Assembly (NCBI GenBank): GCA_020081605.1
Contig: JAHREC010000041.1
Location: 62,001 to 126,000 of the forward strand
Direction of reading: 5' to 3'
Length of the DNA: 64,000 nt
From: Albifimbria verrucaria
Lineage: Eukaryota > Ascomycota > Sordariomycetes > Hypocreales > Stachybotryaceae
In this document: positions 1 through 11,421 of the stretch, piece after piece
Position numbering within the stretch: the first letter of the stretch is position 1
Layout: each line of letters starts with the position of its first letter
Notes under the pieces: model-generated
What the model was told of the DNA's origin: nothing
Seen by the model: only the letters and a program-made list of their open reading frames with translations
Database searches by the model: none
Translations under genes and position numbers: made by a program

Positions 1-377
1 AACCTGGATCCCAACTTCACGAGTAGCCTTCAGTTAGGTTTGTTAAGTGAGTGGTGGGACGAGTCGTCCAAGAATGGTAAGGCCAAGCAAGCTCAAGTAG
101 ATGATGGATCTGATCGATACTTGAACTTGACTTCACGCTCTGAATTTGTCAAGTTTCGTACCTTCGCCACGAATTTCCTCTACCTGAAATCATATCATCT
201 TCACCTCTAACTATAAGCAGTCGAGGGTCTGTAAATAGGGCATTTCCTTTCTTTTTCTCCCTTCTATCCAGCGTCAATGAATAATTCCTTACTCCTTGCC
301 TATTCATACAATATTGTTTTCCTTTTCTTCTTTCTGTCTTCTAAACTCAGTATACTGTCTGAATCGCAACTGCCAAA
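1..377. other. upstream gene-free stretch
   Basis: No open frame with coding character is visible. A pyrimidine-rich stretch at about 245-350 (CTTTCTTTTTCTCCC and similar) just before the first gene looks like a fungal promoter or 5' leader CT tract. Confidence 0.4.
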
Positions 378-2652
378 ATGTTTTTAAAATGATTTCCTGG
401 TCTTTGTGGTCTTCTTGATCACTGGTCACTCTTGCATCCGTGATTATATCTACCAAATCATGCTAGATAACCCCTGGGCTAATTGCCGAGACTGGCAATC
501 ACTGCTAATCGCGAATGCAAAAGATCTGCAAGAGAATGAGAATATGGAGGATATTGAATTTCATCAACTACTGAGTCTCCAATCTTATGGGCTGCTTACC
601 TTGGCGTGTGGGTGGGTCGAGAACAACCGTTCTTGGCCTTGCCTTCAGTTTCTTTTCTATGATACTCAGGAGAACCAAAACTGCGAACGTCAGGAGCACC
701 CTTCATTCAAGCTCTAAGAAAGTCTATGTATCTTAATATCACTGTTATCGGCAAGGGCATCGGGCTTGATAATTCAGAAGTTGCACTGGATCACGAGTTG
801 GTTGCCGAATTCAAAGAGCTGCTTCCAATCTCCGTACAAAACCACCCGCTCTATTTCATAAACCTAGTACCACAAGAATTCTCGGAAACCAACCTTGTGC
901 AGCTTGTCGAGGAACAAGCCATGGCACATCTATCCAAGGATTGGCAGAACGGGCTACCTGACCCGAGAGATATTTGTATCGATTGTGAGACAGATTTCTC
1001 CCATCGCTTGGATGATTTGGCCTCTACCTCCCTCTCAGAAAAAGACAACCGGAAAATATTGACACTCGAATCTTACTGCGCCCGAGTCTATGTATTTATC
1101 GTTCCCAGTGCTGATAATAACACACGCACATTACCGTTCATCCAATTTATTTTCTGGGATAATAGGGAAGAGGATGAGAATGAAGAAAGCCGAACACATC
1201 TGTTCATTCAAGCCTTGGTGGATGATAACGTTTTGGATGTCAGAGTCACAAATTGGACTGACCTACGTTTTTCTTCTGGGGGAAGGGGCACTGATCTATG
1301 GTGCACGTACTGACGGAAAACAATGGGAACTATTACCAGGAGCATGTTGGAACGGTGAGACTCTAAATAGCTACGAACTCGACGAAATTCCCGAGTCAGC
1401 ACGTGATTCTCTCTATCTCGTCGCCATCGCACTAGATATGACAGACGATGAGTTCTTAAGCACCGACAATAAGCAATTTATGGTTCTGGCGAGAAAAACA
1501 TGTCTTGTTGAACGTATCGTAAACCATGCGAGAGCGGCTGGGTTAAGCAGAGCATATGACACACCATGGCCTGAAACGGCCAGTCCTATCTCATCTTCTC
1601 CAAGTTCTAGGCCGCCTCCATTCCGAGTCGCTCTGAGTGGGAAGTTCGAGGGATACGAGTTCAGAGAACTGCTCAATCTTATCGAGGCTCGGGGCTGGGA
1701 GTATTGCAGACATGATCCTACACACGTCATTTGTTCAAACCCACGCGATGATACAGATGTCATTAGATATGCTGTAAAATTTAACAAGCCGCTCATAAGT
1801 ATCGATTGGCTCAAAGAGTCCAACGAAGAAGACGAAGACTTGAACCCGAATGATTATGTCTGGCCAAGCGAAAGCGAGATCTCCAAATGTCTAGGCTTCC
1901 TAAACCGTGTCAGCCAGTATCTTACGCATGAAAAGCCAACTGACCAGTACGAATTACTTGAGGATGTCACATGGTCATCTCGAGATCACCCTAGCACTGC
2001 CAGACGTGTAGATGGAACCAGAGTGAGTTTCGAGACTAAAAGGCTGATCCCTCATCCAATCATTCTACAAGTAGGGGAATATCTTCTACCAATAATAAAT
2101 ACAACTGCATTCGGAATTCTCCATGTTATTCATGATTTTATCCGTCATAATAAAGAGTCGATGGTAGTCCAATTGGACAGCATAGAGGCCAAAAGCCCTT
2201 ACTTTTGGACATTTATTAGTACGCCAAAGCTCACTTTAGGCCAGACTCTGCCAGGGCTAGATGAAAAATTTCGCCCTCTCCGGGATTTCCCATCCTATAC
2301 CAACCATGAATGCCTTCACTACGTACCCAAAGGAAGAACGAAGTTGGGGCCTTGGAGTAACAACCATGGAATATACACAGGTTTCGAAGCCTATCTTGGC
2401 GAATTGCGTGGCGAAAAGGTCATAGACCACCCTATAATGCTAAGAATCCATTGTGGAGATAAAACCATCGCCGTCCCCTTAGTTAATCCTACCTATACAA
2501 GCATACAGGATTTGAGTTTGCTACTCCATGGACATCTCACCTACAAAAGGGCGGAAATAAGAAAATGGCTATTGATTCTATGCGTTGTGATGATGGGGAT
2601 GAGATTGTTTGGGTCATATCGATATCGGAGAAAAGATAAGAGGGAAGTTTAG
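378..2652 (+). CDS. Large orphan protein with a BRCT-like domain, frame-broken
   Basis: Three overlapping open frames join into one product of about 750 residues if small frame changes are accepted at A4 (386-389), at 677-694 and at G5 (1278-1282). Two segments resemble each other: a leucine-rich line, then PCLQFLFYDT in the first and PFIQFIFWDN in the second, each followed by FIQAL, so the N-terminal half holds an internal duplication. Codons at about 1618-1850 give a BRCT-like fold: FRVALSGKF at the start, THVIC in the middle, and the diagnostic late tryptophan in ISIDWLKES. BRCT domains usually bind phosphopeptides or DNA ends in repair and checkpoint proteins. The C-terminus has one hydrophobic segment (LLILCVVMMGM) followed by a basic tail. 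I recognise no full-length family. ATG 378 is the best start only if the first frame change is accepted. Confidence 0.5.
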
Positions 2653-2857
2653 CGAGATGATGAACATGAGAATCACCGGTGAAGTTAGAATCGGAACTTT
2701 CAATATGTTCACGATAGATATATAGCAATCTGATACATATGTATGATACACGTATTGTGCATTTTCCTAATGAGGTTTACTATCCAGAAGTCGGCTGGTT
2801 ATTATATCGTGATAGTCCACATTTGATGAGAAACCTCGTGAGTTGTGTATTGAAGCA

Positions 2858-3536
2858 CTACATAGAAGTCATGGTCCAGCCTTCTTTGATTATGGCGTGC
2901 CCGATTTCCAAAACCTCCTCTACTTGCTCTGGAGTGATCTCATTGTTATCTTGAATATAACGTATCTTGTGCTCCATGTTCATATCTTGAGATACGACGA
3001 CGTCTTGGCACAAGACCTCGTTCATATCAATGATCACGCTGCATATTTTTGATTCTCGTCGGCTGAGTAGCTTGAATCGTACCAGTCGTCGACAATATCA
3101 CTGGTTGACCCACCAACCGCTGCCAGTAATCTATACATCAAAGCAACGACATGGCAGCCGACGCGCATATCGTCTTCACTAAAATCGTCTAAATCATCCA
3201 ACTCCATATCATCAAAAATAGATATAATCTCCTCATCGTCGATAACGCAGAGATCCACCGATTGGCCTGCTTCTAGCCCAGTTTCTTGCCGAGTAACGCT
3301 CGCCCAAGCTTGTACTTGTAGATAGAGGCAGAATTTGTGTTGAACTATCTTATCGGATGCCTGGAGAGTTTAGATTTGATCATCGGGTCGAGATATTGGG
3401 TGGTAAGTTTACAAACCCTGATATGTTCACCCACCGACTTCCACTCGGCACCGAGTCTTGAAGGGCAAATTGTAGTGGCGAGTGATCCAACTGACTTGAC
3501 AGGCCTAACTCGTGGATGTTCGTCTTCGTTAGTCAT
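2858..3536 (-). CDS. Small acidic orphan protein with introns
   Basis: ATG at 3536 opens a first exon ending at 3417. An intron at 3416-3361 (GTTTGT donor, TCTAAAC branch, CAG acceptor) keeps the frame into a second exon rich in Asp and Glu (for example DDMELDDLDDFSEDDM). A second possible intron of about 44 nt near 3083-3040 (GTACGA...GCAG) restores the frame into a final exon ending at the stop 2858-2860, with the segment NNEITPEQVEEVLEIG. If that intron is wrong, a one-base frame break is the alternative. About 190 residues, no signal peptide and no membrane segment. No family recognised. The good first splice sites and preserved frame are the main evidence that it is real. Confidence 0.45.
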
Positions 3537-4390
3537 TGTTGTCGTGCGAGGCAAGAGACCAATCCAAGTGAACTAAGGTGACAACACTAGCCGTGACTTA
3601 CAGTATACAACAGGTCAATCATACGTGAATATTTGGGTCATGTTATATCTGTATGTAGAAATTTATTAACGAGGTGTTAACTCGCCAAAATGCTGCGTGT
3701 GCATGCGGTGGGGTTGCCGGTCTCCGGCACCTCATCGAGCTAGGTTAACCGGACCATGCAAGCGCTCGGCTAGTACTGTCTTGTGGGTGTGTAATCAATT
3801 CCTTCTAGACTATCGAGACCCCCACGTGCTGCGTTTCCTACCTGCATGGGCCACTGGATCTCCAATGTAAGAATTCGCATATTTGCGAGTCCTGGCTTAA
3901 TCATACCATTTGGTGACCGTGGTCCAGGCAGGATTACGCAATGTCCACAAATGAAACCTGTTCGAGCCAGCTCTTACGATTCGATGACTCTGGCAAACAA
4001 CACCCCAGAAGGGAGCAAGGTTGGTGTAGACTTTGCAGGACGTTCGTTTTGAAAATATAGTCAGACGTGTATCTTCATGAATGTGCGAAGGGCACAGATA
4101 TAACCTTTCGCACAGTCAATGAGATACAGCATTGCTATATACAAGTCACAAATGAATTATATTTCATATCATAGGCTGTATTTACGACGTTCCGTATCAT
4201 GTCATGATCAAATACCACGAATTCTCGATGCAGAGCATTCCATAGCCTTTATAAACCTACAATAGTCTCGATAAATATATTGTGAACTACCTGAAGTCCT
4301 CATAAGAGAAGCCTAACAAGTGGTTGAGTAGCCTACCTTCAAAAATGGACTCGAAAAGTTCAGGTCTCTGAATTATAATATGTTGTAGGA
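3537..4390. other. gene-free stretch
   Basis: Short frames only. A moderately GC-rich patch at 3690-3850 is followed by AT-rich DNA to 4390. I see no convincing gene, RNA or repeat. Confidence 0.4.
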
Positions 4391-4887
4391 CTAGGCATCT
4401 CCGTCTTGTTTTAAATCCTTGTATGCTTTGCTATGGGACTTGCCGCCCATTAATCGTAGTCTGAAGAACCTGACAACATTATCTTCAGCATGAAAGAAGT
4501 TCCTCAATGAGTCAAGTCTTGTGTGAAGATGTGTCCTTAGGAAAGCCTGTAATAAATGGACAAGCTCGCAGCGTCTGATTTCTCGCCCACCCATGATGTA
4601 TTCATCGAACGCACGTAAAATATCTCGCTGCCGATGGTCCCCTAGTGAACACGGCTCGCATACAAAGATGCAAGCAGCAAGGGCTCTGCCGTAATCCAAA
4701 GGTGCTGTGCATGTTTGGAGATTTGTGAATATGTCTTCCTCATTTTCCATGAGTTTCTGAATATTATTATAATCTTTCTCGTGTTAGCATTACACCAGTT
4801 CACTTCACATATAGAAAGCTTACCTGGTCCTTGTCTTCGGGTGTAGTAGGCGAAATTTTCCTCTGTAAATGCTGTACACGGACACAT
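4391..4887 (-). CDS. Small orphan protein, two exons
   Basis: Exon 1 starts at ATG 4887 and ends at a GTAAGC donor; the intron (about 67 nt, with GCTAAC and a TTCAG acceptor) leads into a second exon that runs to the stop at 4391. As written the exons are one base out of phase (an AAA at the start of exon 2 would need to be AA), or the gene starts at the in-frame ATG 4750. The second exon encodes about 118 residues with a Cys pair (CIFVCEPC) and a basic, aromatic-rich C-terminus (RFFRLRLMGGK). No signal peptide, no recognised family. Coding status rests on the long frame and good splice sites. Confidence 0.4.
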
Positions 4888-5281
4888 AGTGTGATTGCGG
4901 TTCTGGTGCTTATAGTGGTATAAAACAATGTATGTTTTGCGATTCTTATATGAGAAGAATCACCTAAAAATAAAACGTACTTGGAGCAGGTTTCTTTCTT
5001 TTATATATAGATTACTACATAATGATTTATCAGGGTAAAAAGTTATCAATTGTCCAAGGCGGCGAAGCCATTTACCGCTGAATTATATACTGTTTTTGAA
5101 AAAGAAAGGCAGGAAAGTATCAGCTTGCGCAACATTGACACAATTGAACTTGTGTTCCAACATACAGTACCTTAGAGGTCAATGCGGTTATGATTTTAGC
5201 CGCTGATGCGACCGACGAACCGGTGGATGTACAAATGCACCTTCATACTTCTCAAGCTGGCAAAGATGGTCATTTTGAACT
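4888..5281. other. gene-free intergenic stretch
   Basis: AT-rich stretch between a minus-strand and a plus-strand gene, probably a shared divergent promoter region. A TATATA-like stretch lies at about 5003-5010. Nothing else stands out. Confidence 0.35.
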
Positions 5282-6260
5282 ATGGGGAGGCTATTGACTG
5301 GTCTGCAATGCGACCCTCCGATCGTTGTTCAATTTGTCTTGCGCCTTTTCATGTGCCAAGCTTTCACCTTTGAAACAGTGGCAGACCGCGAGGATTATGT
5401 ATACTCAGCCTTGACGGGAATCGATTGGGTATGTATATTGTCGCTACTCGCGCCTTACTTTTCGTCTTTTCGTCTTTTCATCACTCTTCCTCTTCTTCTT
5501 CTTCCTCCTTCTTTCTTGCACTTTATCTCGTTTTTCATTCCTCGCTCTTTTTTCTTTTACTTTCCTATTTCTCATTCATATTGATACGTAATTGCTGACG
5601 AAAGCTTCTTGGGGACAGTTGAGGGGCCGAAATGCATTCAGCGACCGTCTAGCCGCGTTCGAGAAACATGCACGAACCTCAATGCCAACACTCGACGATG
5701 TGAGCTCTGGCAAGGACCGTTGCCTTGTGTGCATCTCCACCGCATTGCTGCGCATACTAAATGACTACAAAAATGTGCGATTCTTCAGAGTGCCTCGCAA
5801 GTCCCATATTAACCACGGACTCGGTTCGGGCGTGGTCATTGCCGCTCGCGCTGTGGACACCATCGGCTCCGCTTACATGTGTCGCGATGGTGCCGTAGAT
5901 AGGCCTTTTACTTCTCCTGCTTATGATGCTATCAGGCAAGCTCGCTTGCGTTACTTTGGCAGCCCAGAAGAGTTATCTTCTGGCACAGCGTCTCCAAACG
6001 GGGATGACTGTAGAGATATGGATGCAGGTGCGAAAGGTCTTGAGCCAGTGGATGAGCCGCCCTTACAGGGGTCCCTTGTTCCGTTTTCTGATATTAATGT
6101 TATTCGGCAAGCTCGCGAACATCAATGTGGTATTTCAGCAGGCCCTCTCCTGGTACAACCTCATCTGACGATCCCGATAACTATACTTCGAGATCTACTG
6201 CAGAGGGAGGGATACATTTACAAGGTTTACATACAGGGAATGGTTCGATACAGGTGGTAG
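5282..6260 (+). CDS. Orphan protein, two exons, with a repeated IRQAR motif
   Basis: Exon 1 (ATG 5282 to 5428) joins exon 2 (5619-6260) across a 190-nt intron (5429-5618) with a GTATGT donor and GACAG acceptor, both in phase 0. The intron is long for this window and contains a CTTCTTCTT/CTTTT pyrimidine tract. The product is about 262 residues. The motif IRQAR occurs twice (in DAIRQARLR and NVIRQAREH) about 60 residues apart, each after a hydrophobic stretch, suggesting a duplicated module separated by an acidic linker. No signal peptide or domain recognised. The last 25 residues may be intron read-through. Confidence 0.45.
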
Positions 6261-6919
6261 GCTCAATGTCGGATCGAGTATTGCAAGTTCTGCTCACTAG
6301 TTTATGAGAGTCACTGCATTGTTCCAGACCTATCTCCATAGTGGCAAAGAATACAGAGGGCCATTCAGAAGTGTCATCTCAAAGTACGTCTCCATCATTC
6401 ATCACGCTGTGTGACCCGGGCTACACATTGACTTGGAAACGATTCTAAGAAAGACTCGATCAACAACATACGATGCCGTGGAAACCTATCCTAGCCATCA
6501 GTACCCTGGTACTCACAGGGGGTTTCGACACAAATACTGCACGATACTTCAAACAAAGAACGAGCCTGAGAAGGTCATCTGATACGGGTTGCCTCTCCAC
6601 TGGATATCCAGGCTAGCCTGAGCTGGTACTCCACGTAAATAATGTAAAGTGGAGACAATACTAAAGCATGCCGGTACACACGCGTTGTTAAATGGATCAA
6701 GACCAATAGTGATCCAAGGAGCATGATGGGCGAACACAAGTAAATGAGGCGGTGGTGACTCTGTTAGGCGTGGGAAAAATACAATGGCCTGCAATTCCTT
6801 AGCCCTTTGCTTTTCAAAACCCAAAGAGAGAGTCTCAAGAAACGGCCACCACCTATGGAAGGTATTGGTCCAACTCAAGTGGTACCTGGTTCCGGATATG
6901 AAAAGAACAAGTGCACAGC
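6261..6919. other. gene-poor stretch
   Basis: Small overlapping frames on both strands, none with convincing domains. The stretch from 6784 could hold a 5' exon of the zinc-finger fragment that follows, but I could not find splice sites that keep the frame. Confidence 0.3.
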
Positions 6920-7126
6920 ATGCACCACGGGGCCGCGAGAATTCCCTGCGAAACTTGCCGCAAATACTTCCCCACACGTCGTGCAGTGGAGCAATACATG
7001 AGCGACGCAAGACACCTACGATCAAATGTGCCTTGCGAGACATGCGCCGCTCGATTCCGTGACCGACCAGCTGCAGAACAGCACATGAACGCCAAGGCAC
7101 ACTTCAAACTCTATTGTAAGCCCTGA
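6920..7126 (+). pseudogene. C2H2-type zinc-finger protein relic
   Basis: The short frame encodes two consecutive zinc-finger units: PCETCRKYFPTRRAVEQYM with ARHL, and PCETCAARFRDRPAAEQHM with AKAHF. Each shows C-x2-C and the late histidine typical of the fungal C2H2 type with a five-residue His-His spacing. In the first unit the first zinc histidine is replaced by tyrosine (EQYM versus EQHM), which should weaken metal binding. Upstream the frame is closed by a stop at 6899 and no good 5' exon was found, so this is most likely the remaining end of a longer zinc-finger protein. ATG 6920 is only the first available start. Confidence 0.5.
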
Positions 7127-9708
7127 GATCAGCGTTTCACGAACGTAAACAATCTGAAGATGGTCAGATGGGTCAGCAGCACATAGGAGGGATATTTCTA
7201 GGACGACAGCCCATTAAATTTTCTTGAAACCCAATAATCTTCGATGGCTTTATGGCGGCTACAATGGAATAAAGCTTTGAGAGCCGCCCCGGCTCATGAT
7301 GGTTAAATGTCAACTTTTTGCGACCTACCCTACATCAAATATCCAATCTCATTGAGCGCCTTGAGATTCTGGAATAGGGATGGGTATAAAACTAGATAGT
7401 CGACCACCACAAGAACCAAAAAAAAGAAGAAAAAAAGCCATGGCATGTAAATTGGAGCCCTAGAGAAATGTTTACTTTACTTGGTGCATGACTCGTGGCT
7501 GGCCTGTCCGTGCTAACGACCGCTCCCTCTGCCGACACCTAACTAAGTGTTTACCGTAGCCGCTAAAAATACACACCTACATCTTGAGATGAAGAAGTTT
7601 AAAGAGACACCATTTCCGGGTAGGTACTGTACAGTACCTCTTAACTCATAAAGTAGGTGCGTTTCTTCATTTGTTTTATTATGAGACAGATTATCATATC
7701 ATACAATGCATAGCAGGCATATTGCATATCCAGCCAGTATTACAATGCATCTCATGTGCTCACGAGATATGAATCCAGAACGGCTCAATCCAGGCAGCAA
7801 CAGAATAAGCGGAAAGCGAGACGTGAGATTCGATTGGCCACTTCGGATAGACAAGAAAAGCTCATTTCACCTTTCGATTCAGCTCACATTGAGGTGCATG
7901 ATGAATGTGGGAGCGGGACACCACCACGGGAAGGTGGGAGGAGGGTGGCTTAGCGTCGATTTCGGGCGAAAGTGGGTAGCGAAGAGCCTTGCTCTGCCGA
8001 AGATCATCGGAGCGATGAGACCTGCAAATGCAAGTCAAGACACCCCCATGCACAGCCCTCGGCTAGAGGGGAAATTTTCGAAATTCGCCGACTCGATCAA
8101 ACCCATCCCATCAAGTCAATAGCCGTAAATATCCTAGGAAACAAGAGAATCACGATGCCTGGTGGAGATATGCCAAGCTGTGTAAATTCTGGTTCTAGGA
8201 ATCAGTTGGCCGCAGCCTCATTTAACAAAGGGCAAGCGCGGCGACATCGTCGTAACAAGTTTCTACGAAAAGATTGCGTCAGGGCTCCTTTACAGTATGG
8301 GAACATGCCATAACAAGTGACTAACACATGCGTACCATGCATGACCGTTGGATCTTCCTTATCCGCAACATCCGTGGCAAATCAAGCAGGGCAATAGTGG
8401 GCGACTAGCCGTAAAGAGTCCCATCTCCGTGTTTCTGCTCACTCACCTATTCTCCTGTTGGCTGTCCTGCGTCCTTCGCTGTTGGTTGTGAGCAGTCGAA
8501 ATATCGTGTTGGTTGACACGACCTTTACACCACAGGCAAAGATCCACCTCCGCTCCGCCTATGTACAGGTCTGGATGACGCTATAGCCGCGGATGCAGGA
8601 TGAACAGGCTAATCATCTGGAGATATCTCTTGAAAGTGGCTAAGGAGACATGACAAGCGCCGGAAGCCATCCGCTGAACAGGGCGCAAATGTGTGAAAGT
8701 GGTCATGGTGGATCCTTCGCCCTGAACCGCCGCCGTTGCTTGGAGCAATAGCTCCAGGGCAGCACATAGTACAGAGTAGCGTGAGCATCATCTCAAATAA
8801 GGCGCAGGCGCACGTGGGGACGATCCACCACCATTGCAGTAGCTCACTTTTCCCACCCCACCTCACCGGGCAGTTGCATATTTCTCAAGTCATGTGATTC
8901 TCCCGCTCGACGACCCTAAAAGAGAGGGAAGGGGGAAGAGACGAAGGAAGAGGAAAGAAGGGTAGAAGGGTATGAGGAGACTTCAGGCAGCCAGGCAGGG
9001 GCATTGAAGCAAAAAACAACGAGAATGTGTAGTGACGTTTGATCTGGAGCGTGACGGGGTGATTTACGGCAACTGCCACGTTGGTTGTGCGTGAGATGGT
9101 TGTCTCCATTCGTGCCAGAGCTAATGCGCGTTGTCGCCAATGAACTTGGAAGACTTGTGGAAAGGTTGGTGTTCTGAGGCTTGTCTTTTGCAACTAGACC
9201 CGCCTACCAAATGGTCCACAACGTATTCCGCAACACGTTCCGCTTCAGGGCAATACGCGGTAGGTGTGGAGCTCATGGCATTGCACTGCGCTCACAGCAC
9301 GCCCCTTAGGGAACATCTCTTCAAGTTGGTCTGGAGCTGTCTCTGTGGAGCTCGACGCTAAGATGTCAGGTCTGGGGATCAGCGCGCGGCTTACCCCGAG
9401 GTGGAGAAAGGGTGTTCATTTCACACCAGCCGTGGCAACTGCCTTGCAGTAAAAGCAAAACGATACTTGGTCCAGTACGGTACTGTGTTGAAAGGGTCCA
9501 TGGCTCGTTGCCACGAGAGATCTGATTCGTGAATGTGGCTGGAAAGAGTCCAAAGGAAACGGTTGGTGGGCAAAGACAAACCCGGGAGAAGAGATATAAC
9601 ATGTCAATAGCCGGACATCACCTGGCCCCGAGGAAGACCGTAGATGGCAGGTCCCTCAAACTGCCATTTTCTCTCTTCTTTACACACTCCTAGAGATCAT
9701 ACCTCACA
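7127..9708. other. long gene-poor stretch
   Basis: About 2.6 kb with many overlapping short frames on both strands (for example around 7706-8313 and 8609-9193) but no domain, signal peptide or consistent splicing. A perfect 16-nt palindrome GGTACTGTACAGTACC lies at 7623-7638. A purine-rich patch (GGGAAGAGACGAAGGAAGAG) is at 8930-8980. The region could be decayed gene or transposon DNA, but no terminal repeats are visible. Confidence 0.4.
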
Positions 9709-11219
9709 ATGTCGTTCATCCATTCGCCGTACAACGACCATGGGCAATTACAGCAATGGAGCCATTGCGTCACAGACTTCGATCCGAACTCGTATTGTCA
9801 CGCTGCCGACTCCGCTACACTCCTTTGGCGCCAGCTCCCTTCGCCGGTGACCCGTATGGCTATTGTGATGCTATACCTACCAGCTACCACAACCCAGTCA
9901 TATGCTATCAGCCGTCCAATGCGGAACTATACCAGGTCTACGATGCTCCAGGCTCGGTTTCCTATTGTGTCTTGCCAACCGTGGAAGACAAGATTGAGTA
10001 CGAGTATGCTGATGCTTCGGTTTCATGCTACGTTCCACCTACTACAGAGCCCGATGGTTTGCGTGTTGGTATGGAATCGATTTCGTACCATGCTCCACCT
10101 GCTGCAGAGCACAACTACCGGTGGAGTGGCACAGAATGGATTGCTTGCGATGTTTCCTACGTAGCAGAATCAGCTTCTAGCCAGCCGCATATTTCAGTTG
10201 ACACATCCCAGCTCTACCAAGATCCGGGCTTGATAGGATACAGGGCAGAGCTTCAAACAAGCACCTATGAGACCTCCTCGGCTGAGCCAGAGAGATTCCA
10301 ACGGCATTGCAAGAGTTGCGTATGTCAGAGCATACCGCGATTGGGCTCTTCACAATGGACACCCAGCAAGAAGTCTTCACAGAGATCGCCCAGTTCAAGC
10401 CCTGTAAAAACCGTGTCTAGCTTGAGTTCTGTACAGACGACACGCCACTTCGATTCTCTGCAAAGTACGCCAGACTCAAGTCCATCAAACAGACTTATCA
10501 GTCTAAGTCCTCCGCAGACTACAATCAACTTGAGACCTCTAAAAAGCATGAACAACTTGAGTCCCTCATTGAGTACACCGAGCCTCTCATCGAGTGCATC
10601 AAGCCTCTCATCGAGCACACCGCCGAGTCCTTCATCAAGCAGACCACCAAGCCCTTCATCGAGCAGACCACCAAGCCCTTCATCGAGCAGACCACCGAGC
10701 CCCTCATTGAGCACACCACCGTTGAGCACGGTGAGCATCGACTCTTCACAGAGCTCGCCTTCTTTAAGCACCGTCAGCCTCGAAAATTCACAGAATACGG
10801 CTCATTTGAGCACCCCGAAAGAATTAATTTTCTGCAAGGATCAGAAAGCATATGGTGGTTGGAAGTTCGGAGATGACCCGTTGCTAAGAAAGCAGCTTCT
10901 CTCGCTCCAGACCAGAGATCTCTTCCTCGTCTGCTGTAACTATGACAAGAAGATAGATTGGAATACAGTGACAAAAGTTCACAATAGGCATTGGAGGAAT
11001 GTTACCACTTCAGCGTTAAGCAATCGGCTTCGAAGAACACGGCTGGCCAACAATCGTATCGCTGAAGTTGTGCCTGCTGAAAAACGTGGGCCAACGAAGA
11101 ACACGTACCGGAGGAGAAAACCGAGGAATATTATTAGTTTAAAAACAAAGTTTAATTCACAGTCCTACTGTATATATTGTACAGTCGCGACCACTTTCAT
11201 TGTCGTCGATTTCGAATAA
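9709..11219 (+). CDS. Tyr/Cys-repeat and Ser/Pro-repeat protein with basic C-terminus
   Basis: The main frame starts at ATG 9756. ATG 9709 in the neighbouring frame gives a more similar Tyr/Cys/Asp-rich start (for example DFDPNSYCHAAD), so a one-base break near 9815-9835 is likely. The first 160 residues contain degenerate units of about 24 residues around SVSYC, SVSCY, SISYH and similar. The middle is Ser/Pro-rich with four nine-residue PPSPSSSR-type repeats. The C-terminal 100 residues are basic and helix-forming (LLRKQLLSLQTRDLFL, then SNRLRRTRLANNR), reminiscent of a small DNA-binding or Myb-like helical domain, but I cannot name it. The last 12 codons and the stop come from an inserted MITE, so the original C-terminus was different. 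Confidence 0.55.
10622..10720 (+). repeat. 27-bp coding tandem repeat (about 4 units)
   Basis: Near-identical 27-nt units (core CCAAGCCCTTCATCGAGCAG) repeat about four times in frame and encode the nine-residue unit PPSPSSSR plus one residue. Units differ by one to three bases. In-frame minisatellites of this kind change protein length without breaking the frame. Confidence 0.8.
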
Positions 11220-11419
11220 TTAAATGTTTTCCGCACGGGCCAAGCCGTGCCTAGACTATGTAAGTGGAGACGAACTGAAGTCGCCTTTTGAAGATAACCA
11301 TAGTTGAATTGCAAACCTCTACAGCCCGGGTCTGATCCACACCGTGCGTGAACATGGCTGATCCGTGCGGAAAACACTTAATTATTCGAATACGGCGACA
11401 ACGAAAGTGGTCGCGACTG
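11182..11419. mobile_element. MITE of Tc1/mariner type, 238 bp, TA target duplication
   Basis: Terminal inverted repeats of about 57 bp begin CAGTCGCGACCACTTTC at the left end and match the reverse complement of the right end with about five mismatches (left to about 11238, right from about 11363). Both ends are flanked by TA (11180-11181 and 11420-11421), the target-site duplication of Tc1/mariner/pogo elements. The roughly 120-bp core has no coding capacity, so the element is non-autonomous. A small hairpin, GCACGGGCCAAGCCGTGC, lies inside the left end. The element sits inside the 3' end of the preceding gene and supplies its stop codon at 11217-11219. Confidence 0.85.
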
Positions 11420-11421
11420 TA

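Noticed and set aside
3846..4052. Short plus-strand frame
   Set aside because: 68 codons, no motif, in a gene-free stretch of moderate GC.
7706..8313. Overlapping frames of 65-138 codons
   Set aside because: Different frames with low-complexity or charged noise, no signal peptide, no motif, no splice sites that join them.
8609..9193. Minus-strand frames of 74-102 codons
   Set aside because: They lie in a purine-rich patch that keeps frames open by chance; no domain or homology visible.
11182..11419. LTR or solo LTR for the inverted repeat pair
   Set aside because: Ends are inverted, not direct, and flanked by TA; LTR boundaries TG...CA and a 4-6 bp duplication are absent.
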